Below, in pieces: positions 50,573 through 58,228 of a DNA stretch of 64,000 nt. Origin of the DNA: Variovorax paradoxus. GTDB taxonomy: Bacteria; Pseudomonadota; Gammaproteobacteria; Burkholderiales; Burkholderiaceae_C. A program made the position numbers and the translations under genes. The stretch covers positions 4,788,501 to 4,852,500 of the forward strand of contig NZ_CP091716.1 in assembly GCF_022009635.1 (NCBI RefSeq), read 5' to 3'. A model generated the notes under the pieces. It did not search any database. It had not been told where the DNA came from and was given only the letters and a program-made list of their open reading frames with translations. The first letter of the stretch is position 1, and every line of letters starts with the position of its first letter.

Positions 50573-50587
50573 GCGAGGAAACGCACC

Positions 50588-51892
50588 GTGGCTCGCATCA
50601 TCGGCGCCGTCGCCTGCTCGCACACGCCCACCATCGGCTTCGCGTTCGACAAGAACAAGCAGCAGGACCCGGTCTGGGCGCCCATCTTCGAGGCCTTCGC
50701 GCCGGTGCAGCAGTGGCTGGCCGACAAGAAGCCCGATGTGCTGTTCTTCATCTACAACGACCACGTCAGTTCCTTCTTCTTCGACCACTACTCGGCCTTC
50801 ACCCTCGGCGTGGGTGAACGGCACGAGGTGGCCGACGAAGGCGGCGGCGCGCGCGACCTGCCGCCGCTGGCGGGCCATCCGGCGCTGGCGCGGCACATCG
50901 GCCGCTCGCTGGTGGCGGACGAGTTCGACATGTCCTTCTTCCAGGACCGCGCGCTGGACCACGGCGTGTTCTCGCCGATGTCACTGCTGTGCCCGCACGA
51001 GCCGGCATGGCCGATTCCCGTGGTGCCGCTGCAGGTGGGCGTGCTGCAGTCGCCGGTGCCTTCGGCGCGCCGCTGCTACAGGCTCGGCCAGGCGCTGCGC
51101 CGCGCGATCGAGAGCTACCCGGAGGACATCGGCGTGGCGATCGTCGCCACCGGCGGCCTCTCGCATCAGGTGCACGGCGAACGCGCGGGCTTCAACAACA
51201 CCGCATGGGACGCGCAGTTCCTCGACCTGATCGAGAACGACCCCGTGCGGCTGACCGAGATGACGCAGGCCGAACTGGCCACGCTCGGCGGCATGGAAGG
51301 TGCCGAGGTCATCATGTGGCTGGTGATGCGCGGCGCCCTGTCGGCGAATGTTCGCAAGACGCACCAGAGCTACTACCTGCCCTCGATGACCGGCATTGCC
51401 ACGGCCATCTACGAGAACCTGGCGAGCCCGCCCATTGCCGGCGAGGTCGAGCGGCACCGCCGCCACGTCGAGCAGGAGCTGGCCGGCGTGGAAGCACTGC
51501 GCGGCACTTATCCGTTCACGCTGGAGACCAGCGTGCGAGCCTATCGCCTCAACAAGTTCCTGCACGGCATGACGCGCCCGGCGCATCGCGCAGCCTTCCT
51601 GGCCAATGAGGAGGCCGCATTCGAGGCCGCGGCGCTGACCGAAAAGGAACGCGAGATGGTGCGCCAGCGCGACTGGCGCGGCCTGATCCAGTACGGCGTG
51701 ATCTTCTTCATGCTGGAGAAGCTGGGCGCGGTGGTAGGCGTGTCGAACCTGCACATCTATGCCGCCATGCGCGGCCAGTCGCTGGAAGATTTCCAGCAGA
51801 CCCGCAACGCGCCCGGCGCGCTCTATTCGGTGGCCGGCAAGGACGCGGCACCGCAGGCCTGGGACAACGCGACCGCGCCCGACCGGCGCTGA
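50588..51892 (+). CDS. galA: gallate dioxygenase (fused LigB-LigA type extradiol dioxygenase)
   Basis: A 434-residue class III extradiol ring-cleaving dioxygenase from GTG 50588 (GAGGAAA upstream). The N-terminal ~270 residues are LigB-like with Fe(II) ligands at His12 (CSHTPTIG) and His59 (YNDHVSSFF) and a Glu in GGMEGAE (237 or 240); the catalytic His is probably in LSHQVHGE (193 or 196). The C-terminal part (about 275-400) is LigA-like, with YRLNKFLHGMTRPAHRAAFL. This one-chain arrangement is that of GalA and DesB gallate dioxygenases, whereas protocatechuate 4,5-dioxygenase has separate LigA and LigB. The product feeds the two preceding enzymes after tautomerisation. Substrate preference is inferred. 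Confidence 0.87.
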   Translation: MARIIGAVACSHTPTIGFAFDKNKQQDPVWAPIFEAFAPVQQWLADKKPDVLFFIYNDHVSSFFFDHYSAFTLGVGERHEVADEGGGARDLPPLAGHPALARHIGRSLVADEFDMSFFQDRALDHGVFSPMSLLCPHEPAWPIPVVPLQVGVLQSPVPSARRCYRLGQALRRAIESYPEDIGVAIVATGGLSHQVHGERAGFNNTAWDAQFLDLIENDPVRLTEMTQAELATLGGMEGAEVIMWLVMRGALSANVRKTHQSYYLPSMTGIATAIYENLASPPIAGEVERHRRHVEQELAGVEALRGTYPFTLETSVRAYRLNKFLHGMTRPAHRAAFLANEEAAFEAAALTEKEREMVRQRDWRGLIQYGVIFFMLEKLGAVVGVSNLHIYAAMRGQSLEDFQQTRNAPGALYSVAGKDAAPQAWDNATAPDRR

Positions 51893-51927
51893 CCGCGCTT
51901 CCTCTTTCGACTCCGGAGACAACAACA

Positions 51928-52908
51928 ATGAAATCCCTTTCCCGACGACTCGTGCTGGGCGTTGCCGCGCTGGCCGTGTCCGGCCATTTCGGCATCGCTG
52001 GCGCGGCCGACGCGTTCCCGTCCAAGCCCGTGAAGGTGCTCGTGGGCTACAGCGCAGGCGGCGCGGTCGATGCCATCGCGCGCTCCGTGGGGCTGAAGAT
52101 GTCGGCCATCCTCGGGCAGCCGGTGATCGTCGAGAACAAGCCCGGCGCGGGCACCAACATCGCGATCAAGTCGGTCATCACCAGCCCGCCCGATGGCTAC
52201 ACGCTGCTGCTGGCAGCCAATGCACTGGCGGTGAACCCGTCGCTGTTCCAGCCCGCGCCCTACGACCTGGAGCGCGAGCTGACGCCGGTGGCATCGGTCG
52301 GCCGCGTGCCGGTGGTGTTCACGGTGCGCGAGGAATCCGCCATCAAGACGCTGCCCGAACTGGTCGCCGCGACCAAGGCCAAGCCTGGCGGAGTGACCGT
52401 CGCCACGCCAGGCAACGGATCGACACCGCACCTGGCCATGGAGCTCTTCCAGCACACCGCCGGCCTGCAACTTCGGCACGTGCCCTACAAGGGCGGCGCG
52501 CAGGCGCTCACCGACGTGCTCGGCGGCCATGTCGACGTGGTCGCGGTGAACGCGCTCGAGGCGCTGCCGCTCGCCAAGTCGGGCAAGCTGCGCGTGCTGG
52601 CGGTGATGAGCGCCGAGCGCTCCGCCGTGTTGCCCGGCGTGCCCACCGTGGCCGAGTCGGGCTATCCGGGGTTCGAGGCCAGCGTCTGGTATGGCTTCGT
52701 CGGGCCGGCCGGCCTGCCCAAGCCCGTGGTCGACAAGCTGCATGACGCGGTACAGAAAGCCATCGACTCGCCCGAGGTGCGGGCGCAGCTCGCGGCGGCC
52801 GGCGGCATTCCGCTGCCGGGGCCGACCGAGCAGTTCGCCACGCTGCTGAAGACCGACGTGGCGCGCTACGGCAAGCTGATCCGCGAAGCCGGCATCAAGC
52901 CCGATTGA
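51928..52908 (+). CDS. Bug/TctC-family periplasmic solute receptor
   Basis: A 326-residue secreted protein with GGAG about ten bases before the ATG. The signal peptide MKSLSRRLVLGVAALAVSGH ends near GAAD. The Bug fold shows VKVLVGYSAGGAVDAIARS, IVENKPGAGTNIAIK, PPDGYTLLLAANALAVNP and VPYKGGAQALTDVLGGHVD. Such proteins capture carboxylates for tripartite TctABC carriers or for sensing. Its place in the operon suggests an aromatic or carboxylate ligand such as gallate. No tctA/tctB membrane genes are in the window. Confidence 0.92.
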   Translation: MKSLSRRLVLGVAALAVSGHFGIAGAADAFPSKPVKVLVGYSAGGAVDAIARSVGLKMSAILGQPVIVENKPGAGTNIAIKSVITSPPDGYTLLLAANALAVNPSLFQPAPYDLERELTPVASVGRVPVVFTVREESAIKTLPELVAATKAKPGGVTVATPGNGSTPHLAMELFQHTAGLQLRHVPYKGGAQALTDVLGGHVDVVAVNALEALPLAKSGKLRVLAVMSAERSAVLPGVPTVAESGYPGFEASVWYGFVGPAGLPKPVVDKLHDAVQKAIDSPEVRAQLAAAGGIPLPGPTEQFATLLKTDVARYGKLIREAGIKPD

Positions 52909-52919
52909 CGACGAACGCC

Positions 52920-53921
52920 ATGACCACCATGAGCATCAACCGCCGCCAGGCCTGCCTCGCCGCGGCAGCCGCCGCCCTTCTGCCGGCAAGCCGCGCCGCC
53001 AATGCGCAGCAGGCTTATCCGTCCAAGCCGATCCGCATGGTCATTCCGTTCACGCCCGGCGGCTCCACCGACGTGCTCGGGCGGGCCATCGGCCTCGAGC
53101 TGGGCCACGCCTGGCACCAGCCGGTGGTGGTCGACAACCTGCCCGGCGCCGGCGGCTCCATCGGCGCGGACAAGGTGGCGAAGTCCCCCGCCGACGGCTA
53201 CACGCTGCTGATGGGCCACATCGGCACGCTGGCCATCAACCCGTCGCTGTATCCCAAGCTCGACTACGACCCGGTGCGCAGCTTCGCGCCCGTGGCTTGG
53301 GTGGCGCGCGTGCCGAACGTGCTGGTGGTGCATGCATCGGTGCCGGCCCGCACGCTGGCCGAACTGGTGGCGCTGGCCAAGGCACAGCCGGGGAAGCTGG
53401 CCTTCGGCTCCGGCGGCAACGGCAGCGCCGCGCACATCGCGACCGAATATCTCAAGCTGCAGACCGGCGCCTCCTTCCTGCATGTGCCCTACCGGGGTAC
53501 CGCGCCGGCGGTGACGGACCTGCTCGCGGGCCAACTGCAATTGCTGTTCACCGGCGCGCCGGCGCTGCTGCCGCACATCAAGGCCGGCAAGCTGCGCGCG
53601 CTGGCGGTGTCGAGCCCCCAACGCATCGCGCTGTTGCCCGACGTGCCGACCGTGGCCGAAAGCGGCGTCCCCGGAACGAAGGATTTCGAGGCGGACCAGT
53701 GGTACGGCGTGGTCGCGCCGGCGGGCACGCCCGCGGACATCGTCGCCCTGCTCAACCGGCAGATCAACCAGTCGCTCAATTCGGCCGAGGTCAAGGCACG
53801 GCTGAACGCGGAAGGCGCGGAGCCCACGCCGTCGACGCCGCAGGTCTTCGGCCAGTTGATCGCGAGCGAAATGAAGCGGTGGGACCGCGTGATCAAGAGC
53901 GCCCACATCACCGTCGACTGA
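52920..53921 (+). CDS. Bug/TctC-family periplasmic solute receptor, second copy
   Basis: A 333-residue protein from ATG 52920; TTG 52905 and ATG 52929 are other in-frame starts. The signal is MTTMSINRRQACLAAAAAAL with Arg-Arg near the start, so Tat export is possible. Family motifs are IRMVIPFTPGGSTDVLGRAI, VVVDNLPGAGGSIGADKV, ADGYTLLMGHIGTLAINP and VPYRGTAPAVTDLLAGQ. It is clearly diverged from the preceding receptor, so the two are unlikely to be a recent duplication. It begins 11 bp after its neighbour. Confidence 0.92.
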   Translation: MTTMSINRRQACLAAAAAALLPASRAANAQQAYPSKPIRMVIPFTPGGSTDVLGRAIGLELGHAWHQPVVVDNLPGAGGSIGADKVAKSPADGYTLLMGHIGTLAINPSLYPKLDYDPVRSFAPVAWVARVPNVLVVHASVPARTLAELVALAKAQPGKLAFGSGGNGSAAHIATEYLKLQTGASFLHVPYRGTAPAVTDLLAGQLQLLFTGAPALLPHIKAGKLRALAVSSPQRIALLPDVPTVAESGVPGTKDFEADQWYGVVAPAGTPADIVALLNRQINQSLNSAEVKARLNAEGAEPTPSTPQVFGQLIASEMKRWDRVIKSAHITVD

Positions 53922-53946
53922 AGACACCACGAAGAGACACACCATC

Positions 53947-54840
53947 ATGGGAACGACACTGGGCCTGATCGGCTATGGCGAGGTAGGCGGCATCTTCGGA
54001 CGAGGGCTGCACGCAAAGGACGGCGTGGATGCCGTCTGGGTCTGGGACAAGCGCTTCACCGATCCGGCAACGGGCGCGGCGGCGCGCGCCGCGGCGGAAG
54101 GCGACGGAATGCGTGTGGCGAGCGGCATGCAGGAGCTTTGCAGCCATGCCGCCCTGCTCGTCTCGGCCGTCACCGCGTCCAACACGCTGGCCGTGGCCGA
54201 GGAAGCCGCGCGTCATGCGCGCAGCGGCAGCCGCTTTCTCGATCTCAACTCGGCGTCGCCCGGCACCAAGCAGCGCGCGGCGGCGGCGCTGGAGGCCGTG
54301 GGCACAGCCTATGTGGAAGCCGGCGTGATGACCTCGGTGCCGCCATACGGCATCCGCGTGCCGATGCTGCTGGGCGGCGCGCAGGCCGAAGCGCTGGCCG
54401 CGACGCTGGCCGGCTGGGGCATGGAGGTGCGCGTGGTGAGCGAACAGCTCGGCGTGGCCTCGGCCATCAAGATGAGCCGCAGCATCATGATCAAGGGGTT
54501 GGAAGCGCTGGTCATCGAGAGCTACACCACCGCGCGGCGCTATGGCGTGGAAGCGCATGTGCTGCCGACGCTGAAGGAGACCTTCCCGCAGATCGACTGG
54601 GACAAGCAAGGCGCCTACTTCTTCAGCCGCGTCGTGCAGCACGGCAAGCGCCGCGCCGAGGAAATGCGCGAAGCGGCGCAGACGGTTCGCGAGGCCGGCT
54701 TCGAGCCGCTGATGGCTGCGGCCATTGCGTCGAAGCAGGACTGGGTGGCTTCGCAGGCGCACGAGGGCGTGTTCGATGGACTCGATGGCGGCAGCGACTG
54801 GCAGGCCTATGCTGACCGGCTGATCGGCCGCGACTCCTGA
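53947..54840 (+). CDS. NAD(P)-binding dehydrogenase of the 6-phosphogluconate/DUF1932 type
   Basis: A 297-residue cytoplasmic protein with an N-terminal Rossmann fold (LGLIGYGEVGGIFGRGL, the GxGxxG nucleotide loop) and a beta-hydroxyacid dehydrogenase-like core (FLDLNSASPGTKQ, EAGVMTSVPPYGIRVPMLLGG). A C-terminal helical DUF1932-type domain contains SAIKMSRSIMIKGLEALVIE, where Lys is the likely catalytic residue. It belongs to the gallate-type operon and may oxidise or reduce a hydroxyacid intermediate or side product; the reaction is not known. Confidence 0.85.
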   Translation: MGTTLGLIGYGEVGGIFGRGLHAKDGVDAVWVWDKRFTDPATGAAARAAAEGDGMRVASGMQELCSHAALLVSAVTASNTLAVAEEAARHARSGSRFLDLNSASPGTKQRAAAALEAVGTAYVEAGVMTSVPPYGIRVPMLLGGAQAEALAATLAGWGMEVRVVSEQLGVASAIKMSRSIMIKGLEALVIESYTTARRYGVEAHVLPTLKETFPQIDWDKQGAYFFSRVVQHGKRRAEEMREAAQTVREAGFEPLMAAAIASKQDWVASQAHEGVFDGLDGGSDWQAYADRLIGRDS

Positions 54841-54859
54841 TTTTTCCTGGCGGAAACAC

Positions 54860-55555
54860 ATGAGCAAGGCGATCCAGGGAATCGGCTCGATGGCCACGCG
54901 CGGCCTGATGCTGGAACTGACTGCGGCGTACACGCGTTCGAGCGGCGTGGCGGTTGCTTTCGAGTCGGTCGGCGGTGTGGAAGCTGCGCGGCGCGTGTCG
55001 TCAGGCGAACTCTTCGATCTGATGGTGCTGGCATCGGATGCGATCGACAAGCTGGCTGCAGCCGGCAAGGTGGATGCGTCACGCAAGGTCGATGTGGTCC
55101 GCTCCGGCGTTGCCGTGGCGGTGCACGCGAGTGCCGCGCGGCCCGATATTTCGAGTGAAGACGCGGTGCGACGCGCGGTGCTGGAAGCCGAGAGCATCGC
55201 CTACTCGACCGGGCCGAGCGGCGTGGCGCTGATGACGCTGTTCGAGCGCTGGGGCATTGCCGGCACGATCGGGCAGCGGCTGGTGCAGGCACCGGTCGGC
55301 GTGTCGGTAGGCTCGCTCGTCGCGCGTGGTGAGGCTGCGTTGGGGTTCCAGCAACTGAGCGAGCTGATGGGCGTCGAGGGCATCGCGCTGCTGGGGCCGC
55401 TGCCGGCGGAGATACAGATCACCACAACCTTCAGTGCCGCGCCTGGCGTGGGAGCGTCGCAGCGCGATGCGGTGATCGACCTGCTCGCCTGCCTGACTTC
55501 GAAGGAAAGCGAAGCGGCAAAGCGCCAATTCGGCATGGAGCCGGCCGGTAGCTGA
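54860..55555 (+). CDS. ModA-like substrate-binding-fold protein lacking a signal peptide
   Basis: A 231-residue protein resembling molybdate-type periplasmic binding proteins: YTRSSGVAVAFESVGGVEAA, SGELFDLMVLASDAIDKLAA, SIAYSTGPSGVALMTLFERW and GEAALGFQQLSELMGVEGI. The N-terminus MSKAIQGIGSMATRGLMLEL is not a signal peptide, so the protein appears cytoplasmic, and no ABC permease or ATPase genes are near. As last gene of the catabolic operon it might bind or isomerise a pathway intermediate. This is speculation from position. Confidence 0.75.
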   Translation: MSKAIQGIGSMATRGLMLELTAAYTRSSGVAVAFESVGGVEAARRVSSGELFDLMVLASDAIDKLAAAGKVDASRKVDVVRSGVAVAVHASAARPDISSEDAVRRAVLEAESIAYSTGPSGVALMTLFERWGIAGTIGQRLVQAPVGVSVGSLVARGEAALGFQQLSELMGVEGIALLGPLPAEIQITTTFSAAPGVGASQRDAVIDLLACLTSKESEAAKRQFGMEPAGS

Positions 55556-55558
55556 GCG

Positions 55559-55712
55559 ATAGGTTTTGCTCCTTCCCCTTCCGGGGGAAGGCTGGGATGG
55601 GGGCAGCGCCCAACGAGCGTTGTGAATAGGGTTAGGCCGTCGTGCCCCCACCCCGGCCCTCCCCCGGGAGGGGAGGGAGAAATGCGCCGAAAACTAGACC
55701 TGGACCACGCGA
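55559..55712. repeat. intergenic GC-rich repeat, copy 1 of a tandem pair
   Basis: A 154-bp unit starting ATAGGTTTTGCTCC. It contains two hairpin-forming blocks, CCTTCCCC-TTCC-GGGGGAAGG and CCCTCCCCCGGGAGGGGAGGG, around a CGTTGTGAAT core. It ends with a degenerate copy of the last ~18 bp of the downstream FAD-oxidase gene (CTAGACCTGGACCAC). The stretch 55556-55849 holds no gene. Confidence 0.85.
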
Positions 55713-55867
55713 ATAGGCTTTGCTCCTTCCCCTTCCGGGGGAAGGCTGGGATGGGGGCAGTGCCCAATGAGCGTTGTGAATGGGGGGTGAGGCCGTCGTG
55801 CCCCCACCCCGGCCCTCCCCCGTGAGGGGAGGGAGAAATGCCTCGAAAACTAGACCCGGATCATGCG
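55713..55867. repeat. intergenic GC-rich repeat, copy 2 of a tandem pair
   Basis: The second unit follows directly (ATAGGCTTTGCTCC) and is nearly identical to copy 1, with a few substitutions and a 2-bp insertion near GGGGGGTGAGG. Its last ~18 bp are the true 3' end of the FAD-oxidase gene, including the stop codon. The same two hairpin blocks are present; they could act as bidirectional terminators between convergent genes. Confidence 0.85.
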
Positions 55868-57268
55868 CCCCGGGTTGAGCGTGTTCTTCGGATCGAGCCC
55901 GCGCTTGATGGCCCGCATCATCTCCAGCGCCACGGGCGACTTGTGCCTCTCCAGCTTGTCGACCTTCAAGGAGCCCACGCCGTGCTCGGCCGAGAACGAG
56001 CCGCCGAACTTCTCCACCGCGTCGTACACCAGCGTGTTGATGCGCTCTTCCTCGTTCTTCAGGAACGCCTTGGTGTCGATGTTCTCCGGCGCCTGCACGT
56101 TGTAGTGCAGGTTGCCGTCGCCCAGGTGGCCGAAGTTCACGAGGCGCACGCCTTCGATCTCGCGCTTGAGCAGGGCATCGGTCTCTTCCACGAAGGCCGG
56201 GATGCGCGACACCGGAATCGAGATGTCGTGCTTGATGTTCAGGCCTTCCTCGGCCTGCGCCAGCGGAATGCTCTCGCGGATGTGCCACAGCTGGTGCGCC
56301 TGCGTGAGGTTCTCGGCCACCACCGCGTCGGTGACGCAGCCGTCTTCGAAGGCGGTTTCCAGCAGGGCCTCGAAGCGCGCGCGAGCATGGTCTTCGGATT
56401 CGTTGTCGGAGTTCTCCAGCAGCACGCAGTACGGCACCGCTTCGTCATTGATGAAGGGCACGCGCAGCTGCGGCATGTGCTTGTCGACCAGGCTGAGGGC
56501 GAACTTGCCCATCACCTCGAAGCCGGTCAGGCCCGCGCCCAGGTGCTTGTGCGCCAGGCCCAGCAGGGTGACCGCATGGTCCAGCGAAGGCACGGCCGCC
56601 CAGGCCGTGAGCTGCGCGGCCGGCAGCGGATACAGCTTCATGGTCGCGGCGGTGATGATGCCCAGCGTGCCTTCGCTTCCCACGAACAGGTCGCGCAGGT
56701 CGTAGCCGGTGTTGTCCTTGCGCAGGCCGCTGGTGCCTTCCCAGATCTCGCCCTGGGGCGTGACCACTTCCAGGCCCAGGCACAGCTCGCGCGTGTTGCC
56801 GTAGCGAACCACCTGGGTGCCGCCGGCATTGGTGGCCAGGTTGCCGCCGATGGTGCAGCTGCCTTCGGCGGCCAGGCTCAGCGGGAACAGGAAGCCAGCC
56901 TTCTCGGCCGTTTCCTGCAGGGTTTGAAGAATGCAGCCGGCCTCCACGGTCATGGTGAGGTTGGCGGCGTCGATGGTGCGCACGGCGTTCAGGCGCTGCA
57001 GGCTCAGCACCACCTGGGTGCCGCTGTCGTCGGGGATGGAGCCGACCGCCAGGCCGGTGTTGCCGCCCTGGGGAACGATGGCGGCGCCGGCCGCGGCGCA
57101 GGCCTTGACCACGCCGGCCACCTGCTGTGCATTGGCCGGGCGCACCACGGCCAGCGACTTGCCGCGCGCGCGCTTGCGCCAGTCTTGTTCGTAGGCGGTG
57201 AGGTCGCCTTCGGTCAGCACATGCGGGGCGCCGACGATGGCGCGCAGTTCTTCGATCAATGTGGTCAC
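55850..57268 (-). CDS. FAD-linked D-2-hydroxyacid dehydrogenase, probable D-2-hydroxyglutarate dehydrogenase
   Basis: A 472-residue flavoprotein of the GlcD/LdhD/D2HGDH group, started at GTG 57268; the open frame further upstream overlaps the LysR gene. The FAD-binding part shows VVPQGGNTGLAVGSIPDD-type residues (PQGGNTGLAVGSIP), EGSCTIGGNLATNAGG and GSEGTLGIITAATMKLYP. The C-terminal domain shows LVNFGHLGDGNLHYNVQAP (metal/substrate histidines) and SFSAEHGVGSLKVD. It oxidises a D-2-hydroxyacid to the 2-oxoacid. Location with hglS points to D-2-hydroxyglutarate; D-lactate or glycolate are alternatives. Confidence 0.87.
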   Translation of the reverse strand: MTTLIEELRAIVGAPHVLTEGDLTAYEQDWRKRARGKSLAVVRPANAQQVAGVVKACAAAGAAIVPQGGNTGLAVGSIPDDSGTQVVLSLQRLNAVRTIDAANLTMTVEAGCILQTLQETAEKAGFLFPLSLAAEGSCTIGGNLATNAGGTQVVRYGNTRELCLGLEVVTPQGEIWEGTSGLRKDNTGYDLRDLFVGSEGTLGIITAATMKLYPLPAAQLTAWAAVPSLDHAVTLLGLAHKHLGAGLTGFEVMGKFALSLVDKHMPQLRVPFINDEAVPYCVLLENSDNESEDHARARFEALLETAFEDGCVTDAVVAENLTQAHQLWHIRESIPLAQAEEGLNIKHDISIPVSRIPAFVEETDALLKREIEGVRLVNFGHLGDGNLHYNVQAPENIDTKAFLKNEEERINTLVYDAVEKFGGSFSAEHGVGSLKVDKLERHKSPVALEMMRAIKRGLDPKNTLNPGRMIRV

Positions 57269-57296
57269 GGTGCGGATGTCCGGGAAAAAGGAAAAT

Positions 57297-58190
57297 TCAG
57301 AAAGCCGATGCCGCGGCGCCGATCCAGCGTCGAAAGCTCCGCAGCGGCGGATAGTCGCCACGGCCCGAAGGCCAGGCGAGGTAGTAGCTGTCAGCGCTTT
57401 GCACCGGCCCGTCGAGCGCCTCGACGAGGTCGCCGCGCGCCAGCTCCTGCTCGATGAGGAACTTCGGCAGCAGCGCGATGCCGAGCCCTGCCATCGCAGC
57501 CTGTGCGGCCATCGCGAACTGATCGACGAGCATGCCCGGCACCTGGTCCACCGATGTCCGCATGGCCGCGAACCATTGCTTCCACGCCTGGGGCCGGGAC
57601 ACCAGGTGCAGCAGCGGCGCCTTCAGCAGATCGGTCGGCGTCTCGAAGCCATGCAACTCGCGCAGCTTGCGGCTGCAGGCGGGAACCACCGTTTCGCTCA
57701 TCAGGAAATCGAGCTCGGCGCCCAGCCAATCGGGCTGGCCGAAGTGCACGGCCGCGTCGATCTGCTCCATGCGGAAGTCGAAGGGTGCGAGCCGCGTCAC
57801 GAGGTTGATCGTGATGCCCGGATGCTCGGCGACGAAGTCGGGCAGGCGCGGCGCCAGCCAGCGCGTGCCGAAGGTCGGCAGGATGGCGAGGTTCAGCGTG
57901 CCGCCCGAAGGATTGGCGCGAAAGCCGAGAGTCGCAGTCGATATGCGCCCCAGCGCCTCGCGCACCTCCTGTGCATAGGCTTCACCCGCCTGCGTGAGCC
58001 GCACGGCATGGCGCTCGCGCACGAAGAGATCGCCGCCCAGCAGTTCTTCCAGCGCGCGGATCTGCCGACTGACCGCGCTCTGCGTAAGGTTCAGTTCGGC
58101 AGCGGCGGCCGTGAAGCTCTGCAGGCGCGCGGAGGCTTCCAGCGCGCGCAGGAGAGCCATCGACGGGAGAAAACGACGGGACCAGGTCAT
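57297..58190 (-). CDS. LysR-family regulator, GcvA-like
   Basis: A 297-residue transcription factor. The N-terminal HTH contains MALLRALEASARLQSFTAAA, LNLTQSAVSRQIRALEELLG and FVRERHAVRLTQAGEAYAQE, typical of the GcvA/AmpR group. An effector-binding domain follows (TLNLAILPTFGTRWLAPRLP, ITINLVTRLAPFDF). It sits between hglS and the FAD-oxidase gene on the same strand (gaps 38 and 28 bp) and probably regulates them. Confidence 0.92.
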   Translation of the reverse strand: MTWSRRFLPSMALLRALEASARLQSFTAAAAELNLTQSAVSRQIRALEELLGGDLFVRERHAVRLTQAGEAYAQEVREALGRISTATLGFRANPSGGTLNLAILPTFGTRWLAPRLPDFVAEHPGITINLVTRLAPFDFRMEQIDAAVHFGQPDWLGAELDFLMSETVVPACSRKLRELHGFETPTDLLKAPLLHLVSRPQAWKQWFAAMRTSVDQVPGMLVDQFAMAAQAAMAGLGIALLPKFLIEQELARGDLVEALDGPVQSADSYYLAWPSGRGDYPPLRSFRRWIGAAASAF

Positions 58191-58228
58191 GGAATCGATC
58201 CGGTGCCTTCGCCAGTTCCCACGCGCAC

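Noticed and set aside
55559..55867. Two-unit direct repeat considered as CRISPR or transposon ends
   Set aside because: Units are 155 bp with no spacers, no cas genes and no transposase; they look like an intergenic hairpin element.
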